Origin: an uncultured Ruminococcus sp.
Lineage (GTDB): Bacteria > Bacillota > Clostridia > Oscillospirales > Ruminococcaceae
DNA length: 64,000 nucleotides
Assembly (NCBI GenBank): GCA_902788785.1
Contig: CADALT010000007.1
Location: 1-64,000, forward strand
Reading direction: 5' to 3'
In this document: positions 14,690 through 23,822 of the stretch, in pieces
Numbering within the stretch: the first letter of the stretch is position 1
Layout of the letters: each line of letters starts with the position of its first letter
Position numbers and translations under genes: made by a program
The notes under the pieces: model-generated
Database searches by the model: none
What the model saw: the letters and a program-made list of their open reading frames with translations, nothing else
What the model was told of the DNA's origin: nothing

Positions 14690-15453
14690 TCAAATACGAC
14701 CTCCTTACTGTCAAATACAGGACCATCCTTGCAAACATGAGAATGTATCTCCTTGCCGTCCTTTACCGTGCGGCAGGCGCACACAAGACAGGCACCCACG
14801 CCGCAAGCCATTCTCTGTTCCAGCGATACCTGACATTCGATGCCGTGCTTTTCGGCAATATCAGCCACTCTCCCGAGCATGACCATAGGTCCGCAGGCAA
14901 CCACAAGGTCGGGCTTTTCTGCGGCTATCTGTTCTTCAAGGGCATCTGTGACAAAACCCTTTCTGCCTGCCGAGCCATCATCGGTGCAGAGTATGGTCTT
15001 TGCGCCCACAGCCTCAAAGTCTTCCTGAAGTATCACCGCAGCCATGTTGCGAAAACCGCTGATCGCTGTGGCATTCTCGCCGTAAGCCTTAGCTATGCCC
15101 ACCATAGGAGGCACACCTATACCGCCGCCAACGCAGATGACTTTCTTGCCTTCCATTACTTTGAAGCCCTTGCCCAAGGGAGCAATAACGTCCATCAGCT
15201 GACCCTTATTGAGTTCAGCCAGCTTTTCCGTACCCTTGCCCCTTATCTCGAACACCAGACGAATAGTACCTTTTACCTTGTCGATATCGCAGATAGATAT
15301 GGGTCTTCTGAGGAAGAAGCCATCGGCTGCCACCTGAGCGAACTGTCCCGGTTCAGCAAGTTCTGCGATCTCGGGACAAAGTATCTCCACATCGAAAATG
15401 CCCTTAGCGAGGGTCTTTTTCGACACTATCTGATATTTGCCTTGTTTATACAT
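14686..15453 (-). CDS. pyrK: Dihydroorotate dehydrogenase B, electron-transfer subunit
   Basis: A 255-residue PyrK, the FAD and [2Fe-2S] subunit that links PyrD to NAD+. The FAD-binding region has RRPISICD (~40), the NAD-binding region has CVGGGIGVPPMVGIAKAYG (~105), and the iron-sulphur loop near 215-240 has the ordered cysteines of CGVGACLVCACR followed by a distal HVCKDGPVF. ATG 15453 (MYKQGKYQIV) is chosen because AGGGGCTGATAGG precedes it; 15 codons upstream are open but unlike the family. A promoter lies 34 bp upstream. Confidence 0.96.
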   Translation of the reverse strand: MYKQGKYQIVSKKTLAKGIFDVEILCPEIAELAEPGQFAQVAADGFFLRRPISICDIDKVKGTIRLVFEIRGKGTEKLAELNKGQLMDVIAPLGKGFKVMEGKKVICVGGGIGVPPMVGIAKAYGENATAISGFRNMAAVILQEDFEAVGAKTILCTDDGSAGRKGFVTDALEEQIAAEKPDLVVACGPMVMLGRVADIAEKHGIECQVSLEQRMACGVGACLVCACRTVKDGKEIHSHVCKDGPVFDSKEVVFE

Positions 15454-15486
15454 CCTATCAGCCCCTAAAAAAATATTCCAACTAAT

Positions 15487-15515
15487 ATTATAGCCCAAAT
15501 CGTCCCTGTTGTCAA
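15487..15515 (-). promoter_or_regulatory. Promoter for pyrK-pyrD
   Basis: On the minus strand TTGACA (15515-15510), 17 bp, TATAAT (15492-15487), about 30 bp before the pyrK start. There is no room for a long leader, so PyrR-type attenuation is not seen here. Confidence 0.8.
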
Positions 15516-15585
15516 CAGTTCAAATTTTACGTCTGAGGAAATTGATTTTTGTGTTTTACAGCTTTGTTATGATATGATACAGCCG

Positions 15586-16989
15586 TCAGTCGGTCTTGTC
15601 CTCCCAGAAGTCCACCGCTGTCTGCCCGTATCTTTCATACTTATCATTATCTGATATGATCCCGATGAACAGTGCTTCGACCTCATCATCTTTAATGGGC
15701 AGCAGATATCTAAGTGCTGCATTTGTCAGCGCATAGTCTATATCAGCCTTAACCGCAGCAATGGCGGTGTATCTGAGCCGTCTGTCCTTTTTATATGCTC
15801 CCTTGTTGAATGTCAGCTTCAGTCCCGTGTACACAGCTTCGGGCTTGTGTTCGGCATTTTTCATACCGAAGGGGTCCTTCAAGATAAAATTGTCAAGCCC
15901 TGCTTTATCGGTCACGAATTTTTCCAGATATACTGCAAGCTCGTCATAGTCATCAGCTATGCCGAACAGCTTTTCAAGCACCAGCTGCCGTGCGTTGGGG
16001 TAGTTTTCGGCACATGCGAGAAACTCCTTCTCCCACTCACGCTGTTCAAAGCGGCAAGGGATTTCATCGGCGGTACAGGGTGAGCTTTGCCCGAACACGT
16101 TCTCTTTTTTTCCAAAACGTTTTATTATGCCCTCAAATTCCGCCGTACTTATCTGCTCCCTTGTAAACTGTACAGCTCCGCCGAATATCTGCCGTTTGAA
16201 CGTCCGATCAGCTGTGGCGCCGCTTTTAATAAATTCGAGGGTCTCGGGTATTATCAGCAGACATTTCACAGGCTTGCCTTCAAGCGCAGCAGCAGCCGCC
16301 TTGTGGTGCCCGTCTATAAGAAAACTCAGCCCGTCCGCATAGTTCAAAGCCAGCGCCCTGGGTGCATTCTCCTGCCCGATGATGCCCCTGTAATATTCCA
16401 CACGCTCGCTGTCCATCATCGCCGCAGACTGAGTGGGATAGAGATACAGCGGCGGCACAACGTCACCGCTGAAAAGGTCCACCCCGTCCTCCGAGCCTAT
16501 GTACATCCAGCTGACAGCAGCATCATAAAACTTCTTCTTCGGTTCTATGTCCCAGAAAAATCCGCCCTGTCCGTCGGTCGGGAAGCAGTCGGTATCCGCC
16601 AGCAGGTAAACGCCGTCTTCCAAAAGCCCCAGCAGCGGTGCAAGTGTCTCCAGAGAATTATCTGCGCTTACAAACTCGTTGTTCACCCTGTCGCATATCT
16701 CCCTCAGTTCACCGCATTCCGCCTGTTCAATGCCGTACCCCGCCCCCAGCAGACTTTCGCAGGTAGGGGAGTAGGGTCTTTCTATCTCAGTTAAAGGCTT
16801 GTCCCCCAGCATAAGCTGAGATACCATGTACCTATCATAGTCCTCTGTTTCTACAGTTCCTGTCCGCTTCACCCTCAGCCTGCCCCTGCCATTTTTCAAA
16901 CTGAATATCACTCCGCTTTTGACTATGCCTGTCTTTTCCAAGGTTCTTATCTTTTTGATCTCAGGTACTCTTTTCCCGAAAACATTCAT
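15586..16989 (-). CDS. Hypothetical protein with a ParB-like DGHHK motif
   Basis: A 467-residue cytoplasmic protein, not firmly recognised. Near residue 225 it has GLSFLIDGHHKAAAALEGK, a pattern typical of ParB/sulfiredoxin-fold nucleotide-binding proteins such as the SerK/DUF1015 group (DGHHR). The first ~150 residues and last ~170 residues look like separate mixed domains without known motifs. ATG 16989 is chosen because GGGGGAACAGCG precedes it. It could be a ParB-fold kinase or nuclease-like protein, or a degenerate relative; the motif alone does not decide. It sits alone between pyrK and an acetyltransferase. Confidence 0.65.
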   Translation of the reverse strand: MNVFGKRVPEIKKIRTLEKTGIVKSGVIFSLKNGRGRLRVKRTGTVETEDYDRYMVSQLMLGDKPLTEIERPYSPTCESLLGAGYGIEQAECGELREICDRVNNEFVSADNSLETLAPLLGLLEDGVYLLADTDCFPTDGQGGFFWDIEPKKKFYDAAVSWMYIGSEDGVDLFSGDVVPPLYLYPTQSAAMMDSERVEYYRGIIGQENAPRALALNYADGLSFLIDGHHKAAAAALEGKPVKCLLIIPETLEFIKSGATADRTFKRQIFGGAVQFTREQISTAEFEGIIKRFGKKENVFGQSSPCTADEIPCRFEQREWEKEFLACAENYPNARQLVLEKLFGIADDYDELAVYLEKFVTDKAGLDNFILKDPFGMKNAEHKPEAVYTGLKLTFNKGAYKKDRRLRYTAIAAVKADIDYALTNAALRYLLPIKDDEVEALFIGIISDNDKYERYGQTAVDFWEDKTD

Positions 16990-17079
16990 CGCTGTTCCCC
17001 CTTTCTGTAAAGTATTATAGTATACCACAAGTTATTCGGCTTGTCAAGCTATTTTGCAAAAAAGCTGTGAGCTCATCAC

Positions 17080-17523
17080 TCACAGCTGCCTTCTCATCTG
17101 TACATGAGGAAAACCGTCCTCGATAAATTCCTCCGAGCATACCTTGAAGCCCTCTTTTTCGTAGAAACCTATGGCGTAGGTCTGGGCTTCGATATACAGC
17201 CCCTTTACGCCCTCCATAGCCTGCGCCTCGACCACAGCTTCGTGCAGCAGCTTTCTCCCGAGACCTTTTCCCCGTTCGGTGGTCACTACCCTGCCGATAC
17301 GAAAAATATTCGGCTCATCCGGCTTTGGATATATCCGCAGACACGAGGTACACTCGCCCTTGTCGTTAAGGGTGAACAGGTGTCGGCAGATGGGGTCTGT
17401 GCCGTCTATATCGTTGCAGACGCAGTTCTGCTCAACGATGAAAACATCGCACCTGGCTTTCAGTATAGCATGGAGCTCCCACGGGGTAAGCTCCGCAAAA
17501 TCCTTTGAAATGATATTACTCAT
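17080..17523 (-). CDS. GNAT acetyltransferase, ElaA-like
   Basis: A 147-residue single-domain GNAT N-acetyltransferase very like E. coli ElaA in layout: LHAILKARCDVFIVEQNCVC followed by DIDGTDPICRHLF near the N-terminus. The acetyl-CoA loop RVVTTERGKGLGRKLLHEAV lies near residue 77, and a C-terminal YEKEGF...DGFPHVQMRR closes the fold. The substrate is unknown for the family. It is cytoplasmic with no clear operon partner. Confidence 0.9.
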   Translation of the reverse strand: MSNIISKDFAELTPWELHAILKARCDVFIVEQNCVCNDIDGTDPICRHLFTLNDKGECTSCLRIYPKPDEPNIFRIGRVVTTERGKGLGRKLLHEAVVEAQAMEGVKGLYIEAQTYAIGFYEKEGFKVCSEEFIEDGFPHVQMRRQL

Positions 17524-17627
17524 ATTTTCCTCACAAAAAGCGCTCCCCTATCATTGGAGCGCCGAATCACAATTTTTCTGCCCGACTTAAACTTGCGAAA
17601 GCCATCGTCATTAACGACAGCCCTTTA

Positions 17628-17990
17628 CTATAGCTTTGCTTTCCTGTTAAGATAGATAATAAATACCATACACGCTGCCGAGCAAGGCAAAAAGATGATC
17701 CATATAATATCGCTAAAATGCAAATGATTATCAAGCGCCAGAAAAACGGTATATAAGAATAGATATAGCTCGATCAAACAATAGCTTATCCGCTTTTTTT
17801 CAGACATTAAATAAAAGCCGCAAAATGCTAAAGAAACAAATCCCATAGAAACATTTGCAATAATATGCGGTATGTCACCATTACCTAGCTCATACATCAC
17901 TTCAATACCTGCTAAGATCAAAGTGACTGACGGAATGATCGTACACAGATATTTGCCGTATAATTCGTTTATTTTGTTAAGTATCTTCAT
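17628..17990 (-). CDS. Small hypothetical membrane protein
   Basis: A 120-residue protein with four hydrophobic helices (~12-32, ~40-60, ~67-85 and ~92-112) and short charged loops. It is not recognised. GGAGTG lies nine bases before the ATG. The base composition is more AT-rich than neighbouring genes, which could mean recent acquisition; this is only a visual impression. No neighbour suggests a role. Confidence 0.6.
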   Translation of the reverse strand: MKILNKINELYGKYLCTIIPSVTLILAGIEVMYELGNGDIPHIIANVSMGFVSLAFCGFYLMSEKKRISYCLIELYLFLYTVFLALDNHLHFSDIIWIIFLPCSAACMVFIIYLNRKAKL

Positions 17991-18048
17991 TATACATCAC
18001 TCCGTTATAAGTAAGGGCAGAGAATACACTCTGCCCTTAACTATCGGA

Positions 18049-18330
18049 TCAAATTTTTGTCCTGACTTCTATCTCGTCACCCGAATCCGGCTGTATGGTC
18101 GGTATTTTTTCGTTGTTCTCATCATACTGCACGTCCGATGATACCACGCAGCTGCCTTTGCCCCATGGTTCGGTACGTGTCATGCCGACCGCCGTTACAC
18201 CGCCTATTTTGATAGTCACGGGACTGCCTTTCGGGTCTTCAAGTTCAAGACTTACCTCTGCACGGTCATAGTCAGCACCAAGCCTTATAAACCTGTAGTC
18301 ATGCAGAGCCTGATCTTCAAAATAGTGCAT
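18049..18330 (-). CDS. Hypothetical protein downstream of pyrF
   Basis: A 93-residue soluble protein, not recognised. It is rich in beta-strand-like segments (RLGADYDRAEVSLELEDPKG, PVTIKIGGVTAVGM) and has no membrane segment. Its ATG overlaps the pyrF stop codon (TAATG), so it is very likely translated with pyrF. The coupling may be only positional. Confidence 0.65.
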   Translation of the reverse strand: MHYFEDQALHDYRFIRLGADYDRAEVSLELEDPKGSPVTIKIGGVTAVGMTRTEPWGKGSCVVSSDVQYDENNEKIPTIQPDSGDEIEVRTKI

Positions 18331-19265
18331 TACTCGGGGAGCGCTATCTTAGGCAGATAGGAGATGATATCCTCTTTCATGCGGATAACTTCCCTTCTTG
18401 CTGCCTTTGCAAAATCCTGCTCGTCGCAACCTTCCTTCTTATAAGCGCACATAACGCCTCTGGAAGAATTTACTATCGCACCGAGACCGTTCTTATCGAA
18501 TCCCTTGCTTACACCCTCTGCGCCGCCGCCCTGTGCGCCGTAACCCGGTACCAGGAAGAATGTGTGAGGCAGTGCTGCTCTCATTTCAGCCAGCTGCTCG
18601 GGATAAGTCGCACCAACAACTGCGCCTACGCCGCTGTAGCCGTACTTGCCCATGACCTCTTCGCCCCATTTTTCGCACATATCGCCCATGGTGGCATATA
18701 CGGTCTTATCGCCGATCTTCAGGTCCTGGAGCTCGCCCGAGGACTTATTGGAAGTCTTTACCAGCACGAATATACCCTTATCGTAAAGCTTACACTGTTC
18801 CAGCAGAGGGCTGATGCCGTCGGTACCCAGATAACCGTTGACAGTCAGTGCATCTGCGCCAAAAGCCTCTATCTTCTCGCCGCCGACCTCTGTAAGACCT
18901 AAGTGTGCAGCCGCATAAGCTTCCATAGTTGCACCGATGTCGTTACGCTTGCCGTCTGTCATGACGAACATACCTTTTTCCTTAGCATACTGTATGGTCT
19001 TGTAGAGGGTCTTTACGCCCTCATAGCCGTACATCTCATAGTAAGCAGCCTGGGGCTTTATAGCAGGGCAGATATCGTGTATCTCGTCGATGATGCACTT
19101 GTTGAATTCAAGTATAGCCTTTGCCGCAGCTTTAAGGGTGCGGTCATATTTCTTGAACTTCTTTTCCTTGATAAATTCGGGCACATACTCCAGCTTAGGG
19201 TCAAGTCCCACCACCGAGGGGTTCTGTGTTTTTACTATGTTTTCGATAAGTCTGTCCATTGACAT
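18330..19265 (-). CDS. pyrF: Orotidine 5'-phosphate decarboxylase
   Basis: A 311-residue PyrF of the longer subfamily 2 type, which decarboxylates OMP to UMP, the last step of pyrimidine synthesis. The family signature is seen at VVGLDPKLEYVP (~17-28), the catalytic Asp/Lys network at FVMTDGKRNDIGATMEAYAAA (~97-117), and the phosphate-binding end at FLVPGYGAQGGG (~225) with IVNSSRGVM (~255). Start ATG 19265 has GGAGG eight bases upstream. pyrC and pyrK-pyrD lie on the same strand within 10 kb but are separated by unrelated genes. Confidence 0.96.
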   Translation of the reverse strand: MSMDRLIENIVKTQNPSVVGLDPKLEYVPEFIKEKKFKKYDRTLKAAAKAILEFNKCIIDEIHDICPAIKPQAAYYEMYGYEGVKTLYKTIQYAKEKGMFVMTDGKRNDIGATMEAYAAAHLGLTEVGGEKIEAFGADALTVNGYLGTDGISPLLEQCKLYDKGIFVLVKTSNKSSGELQDLKIGDKTVYATMGDMCEKWGEEVMGKYGYSGVGAVVGATYPEQLAEMRAALPHTFFLVPGYGAQGGGAEGVSKGFDKNGLGAIVNSSRGVMCAYKKEGCDEQDFAKAARREVIRMKEDIISYLPKIALPE

Positions 19266-19315
19266 ATGTTTTTCCTCCTTGGTACAATTATTTGCTTTGT
19301 ATATTGATGATGATC

Positions 19316-19705
19316 TCAATACGGATATATCCCCACCCTTTCGGCGGGTATGGAAAATTGCAGAATATCGCCTGCTTTGATATCCTTTATTGTATTGCCG
19401 ATGTCCAGCATTTCAAGCCCGTCGGGTGCAAGGCGCAGATATATCAGTCCGTCGGGGTCAACGCTCTCACATTCTGCTGTGAATATATCGTTATCATTAT
19501 CTGTCGAAAAGCCCTGTGCAGCGCTGTCAAGGATCCTGACCGCATCTGCGCTCACATCATAAAATGTAAGCTCGATCATGTAGACCTTTCCCTTTTCGGG
19601 GGCATCTCCAAAGTGCCAGACACCCCACAGTCCGCCTAGACTGTTCTCGGCTCTGACCATTGTATGATCGTTTTTTTGCCTGATCTCGGTTATCCTGACC
19701 TCCAT
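19316..19705 (-). CDS. Hypothetical protein
   Basis: A 129-residue soluble protein, not recognised. It has an N-terminal strand-rich part with a GGLWGVWHFGDAPEKGKVYM element and no membrane segment. It starts with the upstream gene's stop (TGATG), so the two are probably co-translated; an adjoining in-frame GTG at 19708 is an alternative start. Confidence 0.65.
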   Translation of the reverse strand: MEVRITEIRQKNDHTMVRAENSLGGLWGVWHFGDAPEKGKVYMIELTFYDVSADAVRILDSAAQGFSTDNDNDIFTAECESVDPDGLIYLRLAPDGLEMLDIGNTIKDIKAGDILQFSIPAERVGIYPY

Positions 19706-20100
19706 CACAACACCTCTTTGAGCCTGTCGTCCTCATGGTCGCAGTAGTGCGGTATGCCGTTTTCGTCAAGCCAAGCCTCCAGCCTGTCAAGCAGGTATCT
19801 CAGTTCAAACCTGCGGTACTCAGCCACACGCTCGAACTCTCCGCTTTCAAACACATTCCAGAACATGGCGGGCAGCTCAACTCCACGGAAATAGCTGTCG
19901 ATACGGCGGTCGTTCTGCGCTTTTATAAACGCTTCCATGACCTCGGCTTCGGGGATATAGGGATATTCGATCAGATATGCGCTCCCCTGCCGTGCTTCTT
20001 CCGATGACTTTTCGATCAGCTCGCAGTTATAGGTATCGAACAGATATTTGTCCTCGGTTTCCAGTGAATACACATGAAAAGCCTTTATCAGAAATGCCAT
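19705..20100 (-). CDS. Hypothetical protein, possibly UPF0158-like
   Basis: A 131-residue cytoplasmic protein. The C-terminal half (EAFIKAQNDRRIDSYFRGVE, then FERVAEYRRFELRYLLDRLE and WLDENGIPH) resembles the UPF0158 family pattern, in which an alpha-helical end finishes with WLEENGI. The family has no established function. It lies five bases after the leucine-rich-repeat gene and overlaps the next hypothetical, so it is part of a minus-strand run of short genes. The family match is tentative. Confidence 0.6.
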   Translation of the reverse strand: MAFLIKAFHVYSLETEDKYLFDTYNCELIEKSSEEARQGSAYLIEYPYIPEAEVMEAFIKAQNDRRIDSYFRGVELPAMFWNVFESGEFERVAEYRRFELRYLLDRLEAWLDENGIPHYCDHEDDRLKEVL

Positions 20101-20105
20101 TTCAG

Positions 20106-21902
20106 CTATTCCTCCCCGTCGTCATCTTCTTCGTCATCATCATAAAGCTCTTCATACAGCTTAGTGACCTCGTCCTCGTCGCCAAAACGTTTTGCGACAA
20201 AGTGATCTATAATGACGATCAGCACGATGAACACCAGCAGACCTGCGCCTGCGATAATTACGATATTGCGCTGTTTTTCGGTGATAAGGCTGCCGCCCTC
20301 ATCGGTGGTGCTGTCCCCGGTATCCGTTACGGTCTCGTCCTCGTCAGCAGACGGTATCTTATGCATAAAGCCGTTATATATGGCATATTTCGTACCTACA
20401 GTATCGCTGCCCGAAATGACGAACATACCGTCCATTGGGATAAATTCTTCCAGTTCACCGTCTATATCTCCTCTATGATAGCCGAAAGCGTGAGTGCCAA
20501 TGCGCTTGACGCCGTCGGGTATGGGTACGGTATGCAGCTCGGTACACTCGTAGAAAGCTTCCTTGCCTATCTTTTGGAGAGTGTCGGGGAAGCTGACCTC
20601 GTTCAGCTGCGAACAGTTTGCAAAGGCACGATAGCCTATGCTATCCAGCCTGTCTCCGAAATTTATCTTCGCAGGCTTTGCGCAGCCCGTGAACGCATAG
20701 TCGCCTATCTTCTGCACCGAGCCCAGATCTGCTTCTTCCAGATCATGGCAGTTTGCAAACGCATTTTTACGTATCTCGGTGACTGTATGTGGAATGACCA
20801 GTTTCCTGAGAGAATAGCAGGGTGTGGCTGCGCTTTCGCCGATTATGGTCAGCGGATAGCCGTCCACCGTTTCGGGAAGTATCAGTTCTTCTCCGGGGTC
20901 ACAGTCCACCAGAACAGCGTTGTGGTGTTCCCTGTCCAGCATAAATGTCATGCCGTCTACGGATACTATATTGCCCTCGGGGTCGTACAGACCACGGGAC
21001 GAGCTTTCCTCGTACTGCGAAGAGGGTTCCCACTCATAAGCCCAGGGGTCGTATTCCGAAGAACTTGACTGTGACGAGCTTGACGGTGATGAACTTGATG
21101 AGCTTTTTCTCCACAGAGATACCCGTGAAGAAGACTCCGACTTTGAAGAAGATGCCTTACTTGAAGCTGAACTGCTTTCAGCATATCCCAATGATGCATC
21201 CGAAGGCGACTTCACCTCGCCGCTGTTGAGCCTTATATACTCAGCGCCCACCGTTTCGGGTGCGGCAATGATCTGTATATCGTAGCGTCTGTAGGGTTCG
21301 GTCTCACTGTCCGAGGTATCCTTGTAATATCCCAGCGCATGGCTGCCTATGAACTCTATCTCATCGGGCAGCTCGATCGTCCTGAGCGCTGTACAATTAT
21401 AGAACGCATTCTCACCTATCCGCCTGACTGTGTACGAAAGTTCTATCGAAGAAAGTGCAGTACAATCCCTGAACGCACTTCTTCCTATCCTTGAAAGATG
21501 CTCGCCGCCGCCGACAGTTTTTAATTTTGTGCATGACAAAAACGCACTGTCCCCCAACAGCTCGGTCATGCCGAGATCGACCTCTTCCAGCGAACCGCAT
21601 TTAGAAAAGGCACGGTCTCCCACAGACCTCATCGTGTTGGGCAGCACGATCGTTTTTACGACATTATCGTCCTCGAAGGCTTTGTCGCCTATCCTGATAA
21701 GACGGTAGCCGTCCACCGTTTCGGGCAGGACGACTGCCGCCTGTTTTTTCTCGGATCTTGTCAGCACCGCAGTACCGTCGGAAGGATCCAGCTCATAGGT
21801 GAAATTTCCGTCGGTCATGGTCTGCGCAGAAGCTGTCACGCAAAATGGAAGCATCACCGCAAGCACCACGGCAGTCATCACAAGATATATCAGTTTTTTC
21901 AT
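20106..21902 (-). CDS. BspA-type leucine-rich-repeat membrane protein
   Basis: A 598-residue exported protein. A signal sequence (residues 1-~27) precedes a first block of LRR_5/BspA repeats (~40-230; units such as IGDKAFEDDNVVKTIVLPN and IGENAFYNCTALRTIELPD). A serine-rich linker (~240-300), a second LRR block (~310-500), a C-terminal membrane helix (~550-575) and an acidic tail (EELYDDDEEDDDGEE) inside the cell follow. These repeats mediate surface binding in known members. The start is uncertain: ATG 21902 gives the best signal peptide, and ATG 21923 seven codons upstream is also possible. It lies just after pyrC. Confidence 0.85.
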   Translation of the reverse strand: MKKLIYLVMTAVVLAVMLPFCVTASAQTMTDGNFTYELDPSDGTAVLTRSEKKQAAVVLPETVDGYRLIRIGDKAFEDDNVVKTIVLPNTMRSVGDRAFSKCGSLEEVDLGMTELLGDSAFLSCTKLKTVGGGEHLSRIGRSAFRDCTALSSIELSYTVRRIGENAFYNCTALRTIELPDEIEFIGSHALGYYKDTSDSETEPYRRYDIQIIAAPETVGAEYIRLNSGEVKSPSDASLGYAESSSASSKASSSKSESSSRVSLWRKSSSSSSPSSSSQSSSSEYDPWAYEWEPSSQYEESSSRGLYDPEGNIVSVDGMTFMLDREHHNAVLVDCDPGEELILPETVDGYPLTIIGESAATPCYSLRKLVIPHTVTEIRKNAFANCHDLEEADLGSVQKIGDYAFTGCAKPAKINFGDRLDSIGYRAFANCSQLNEVSFPDTLQKIGKEAFYECTELHTVPIPDGVKRIGTHAFGYHRGDIDGELEEFIPMDGMFVISGSDTVGTKYAIYNGFMHKIPSADEDETVTDTGDSTTDEGGSLITEKQRNIVIIAGAGLLVFIVLIVIIDHFVAKRFGDEDEVTKLYEELYDDDEEDDDGEE

Positions 21903-21930
21903 ATAGTTTACCGTCGCTGCCATACTTCCA

Positions 21931-23202
21931 TCAAAGGCTGAATACCACCTTGCCTCGGCAAATGGTATACATATTCCTGCCCTTGAGATGTTCACCCTTG
22001 AATACTGTGTTCTTGCTCTTTGAGTTAAGCTCCTCGGGTATGACCTCCCACTCATAGTCGGGGTCGAATATACAAAGGTCACAGCGTTCACCTACAGCTA
22101 TCTTTATAGGTTCAAGCCCCATGATCTTTCTGGGATTTATGCTCATGACCTCGACCAGCTTAGCAAGGCTCATCTTGCCCGTATGATAAAGCTGTGTCAG
22201 CGTTACTGCCAGCGAAGTTTCAAGTCCCACCACGCCGTTGGGGGCTTTCTCGAAATCCGCCTTTTCCTCAGCTGAATGAGGCGCATGGTCAGTGATGATA
22301 CAGTCTATCGTACCATCCAGCAGTGCTTCTTCGACAGCCTGTCTGTCACGCTCTGTTCGCAGCGGAGGGGACATTCTGTAGTCCGCATCACGGCTCATGA
22401 GCTTTTCATCGGTATAGGTGAAATAGTGCGGAGCAGTCTCACAGGTGACTTTAACGCCGTCCTTCTTGGCAGCCCTGATGATATTCACCGAGCCCCAGGT
22501 AGAAACGTGGCATATATGTATCCTTGCATCACAGCTCATGGCAAGGGTTATCTCCCTGGCGGTTATGCTGTCTTCACTGGCTCTGTCCATACCACGAACG
22601 CCCAGCTTTTTTGATACCTCGCCCTTGTTGATTATACCGCCGTTGATTATTTTCAGATCCTCACAGTGTGAAGTTATGATAAGACCGTTTTCGTTGGAAA
22701 GCTCCAGCGCTTTCCTCATAAGCTCGGCATTCTCCACAGGTCTGCCATCATCGGATATTGCAGTTATGCCTGCCTTTTTCAGTGCATCATAGTCACAAAG
22801 CTCATCGCCCTGCATACCCTTTGTCACGCAGGCATACGGGAACACCTCGATACCTGTTCTTTCAGCCTTATCGAAAACATACTTCACAAGCTCGGGCGAA
22901 TCAATGGGCGGCTTTGTATTCGGCATACAAGCCACACCTGTGAAGCCGCCTGCTTTAGCGGCATTCGCACCTGTTATTATATCCTCTTTATATTCGAGTC
23001 CGGGGTCACGGAAATGTACGTGCATATCGAACAGTCCGGGCACAGCACAAAGCCTGCCCTCGCCGTCGATGACCCTTGCACCGTCCTTTGCAGCAAGATC
23101 TTCGCCAATGGCGGTTATTACGCCGCCATCGACTTCGATATCGGTTATCCTATCGAGCCCCGACTGCGGGTCGCAGGCTCTTACATTCTTTATCAGCAGC
23201 AT
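21931..23202 (-). CDS. pyrC: Dihydroorotase
   Basis: A 423-residue zinc amidohydrolase of the long Gram-positive PyrC type, which closes carbamoyl-aspartate to dihydroorotate. The metal-binding pair is FDMHVHFRDPG (~57-67), the substrate loop is ACMPNTKPPI (~92), further metal His lie in ITSHCEDL (~178) and IHICHVST (~231), and the catalytic Asp is in IITDHAPHS (~305). The length is normal. The start overlaps closely with the end of the upstream membrane protein gene, with only a weak ribosome site, so translation is probably coupled. Confidence 0.96.
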   Translation of the reverse strand: MLLIKNVRACDPQSGLDRITDIEVDGGVITAIGEDLAAKDGARVIDGEGRLCAVPGLFDMHVHFRDPGLEYKEDIITGANAAKAGGFTGVACMPNTKPPIDSPELVKYVFDKAERTGIEVFPYACVTKGMQGDELCDYDALKKAGITAISDDGRPVENAELMRKALELSNENGLIITSHCEDLKIINGGIINKGEVSKKLGVRGMDRASEDSITAREITLAMSCDARIHICHVSTWGSVNIIRAAKKDGVKVTCETAPHYFTYTDEKLMSRDADYRMSPPLRTERDRQAVEEALLDGTIDCIITDHAPHSAEEKADFEKAPNGVVGLETSLAVTLTQLYHTGKMSLAKLVEVMSINPRKIMGLEPIKIAVGERCDLCIFDPDYEWEVIPEELNSKSKNTVFKGEHLKGRNMYTICRGKVVFSL

Positions 23203-23205
23203 TAT

Positions 23206-23778
23206 TTAGCTCTTTGTTCTTTCTTCTGCGTGCTCATCACCGTTGAATTCCTTAACGGTTCTGGTTCTCTTACAGTTATATACAGTCTCGTTGGCGTCAT
23301 TCATGATGAACATAGCTGTACACTCAGCCTTCATTACCTCTTCACGCTGCTTTGTACTCATGAAAGTCCAACCTTTGTCAAAATCAGGTGTCTTGTCATC
23401 AATGTTTCTGAAAGTGATCTCTGTGAAGAACTTCATCTTCTCGCCCATCTCATAGGACTCATCTCTCTGATCGTTGGGCATTACCAACAGCTTGATCTTA
23501 CCTGCGGTCTTATCGATTTCATTTACCTTGAAATAGCCTGTTGCATAAGTAACCGACTCATCGCTGTCCTTGCAGATAGTGAACTCACCGCTCTGATCGA
23601 ATATCAGACGCATATCCTTTTCCTCATCCGACCAGTAGCCGAGTATCAGCACTCTTGATGCTGTATTCTTCAGCTGGCTGGGCTTTGAGAATACATATGT
23701 ACCTACAAATACACCGCATATAACGATCACTACGAACAGCAGACCGAGTATTGTGGAAACGACCTTCTTTGCTTTCAT
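23206..23778 (-). CDS. Membrane-anchored hypothetical protein
   Basis: A 190-residue protein, not recognised. An N-terminal uncleaved membrane helix (~6-28, VVSTILGLLFVVIVICGVFV) is followed by an extracytoplasmic beta-rich domain with FTICKDSDESVTYATGYFK and NDANETVYNCKRTRTV. The start at 23778 has AGGAGGAG upstream. It lies three bases before pyrC and is likely in one transcript with it. The small exported domain may be a lipocalin-like or stress-sensor fold, but nothing firm is seen. Confidence 0.6.
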   Translation of the reverse strand: MKAKKVVSTILGLLFVVIVICGVFVGTYVFSKPSQLKNTASRVLILGYWSDEEKDMRLIFDQSGEFTICKDSDESVTYATGYFKVNEIDKTAGKIKLLVMPNDQRDESYEMGEKMKFFTEITFRNIDDKTPDFDKGWTFMSTKQREEVMKAECTAMFIMNDANETVYNCKRTRTVKEFNGDEHAEERTKS

Positions 23779-23822
23779 AAAAAGAACTCCTCCTGTCAAT
23801 TCTTCATTTTAACTTTAAAAGT

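Noticed and set aside
14640-15468. Plus-strand open frames opposite pyrK
   Set aside because: They are antisense to a complete, motif-bearing gene.
19977-21068. 363-codon plus-strand open frame opposite the LRR protein gene
   Set aside because: It covers the antisense of repeats; composition explains the open frame.
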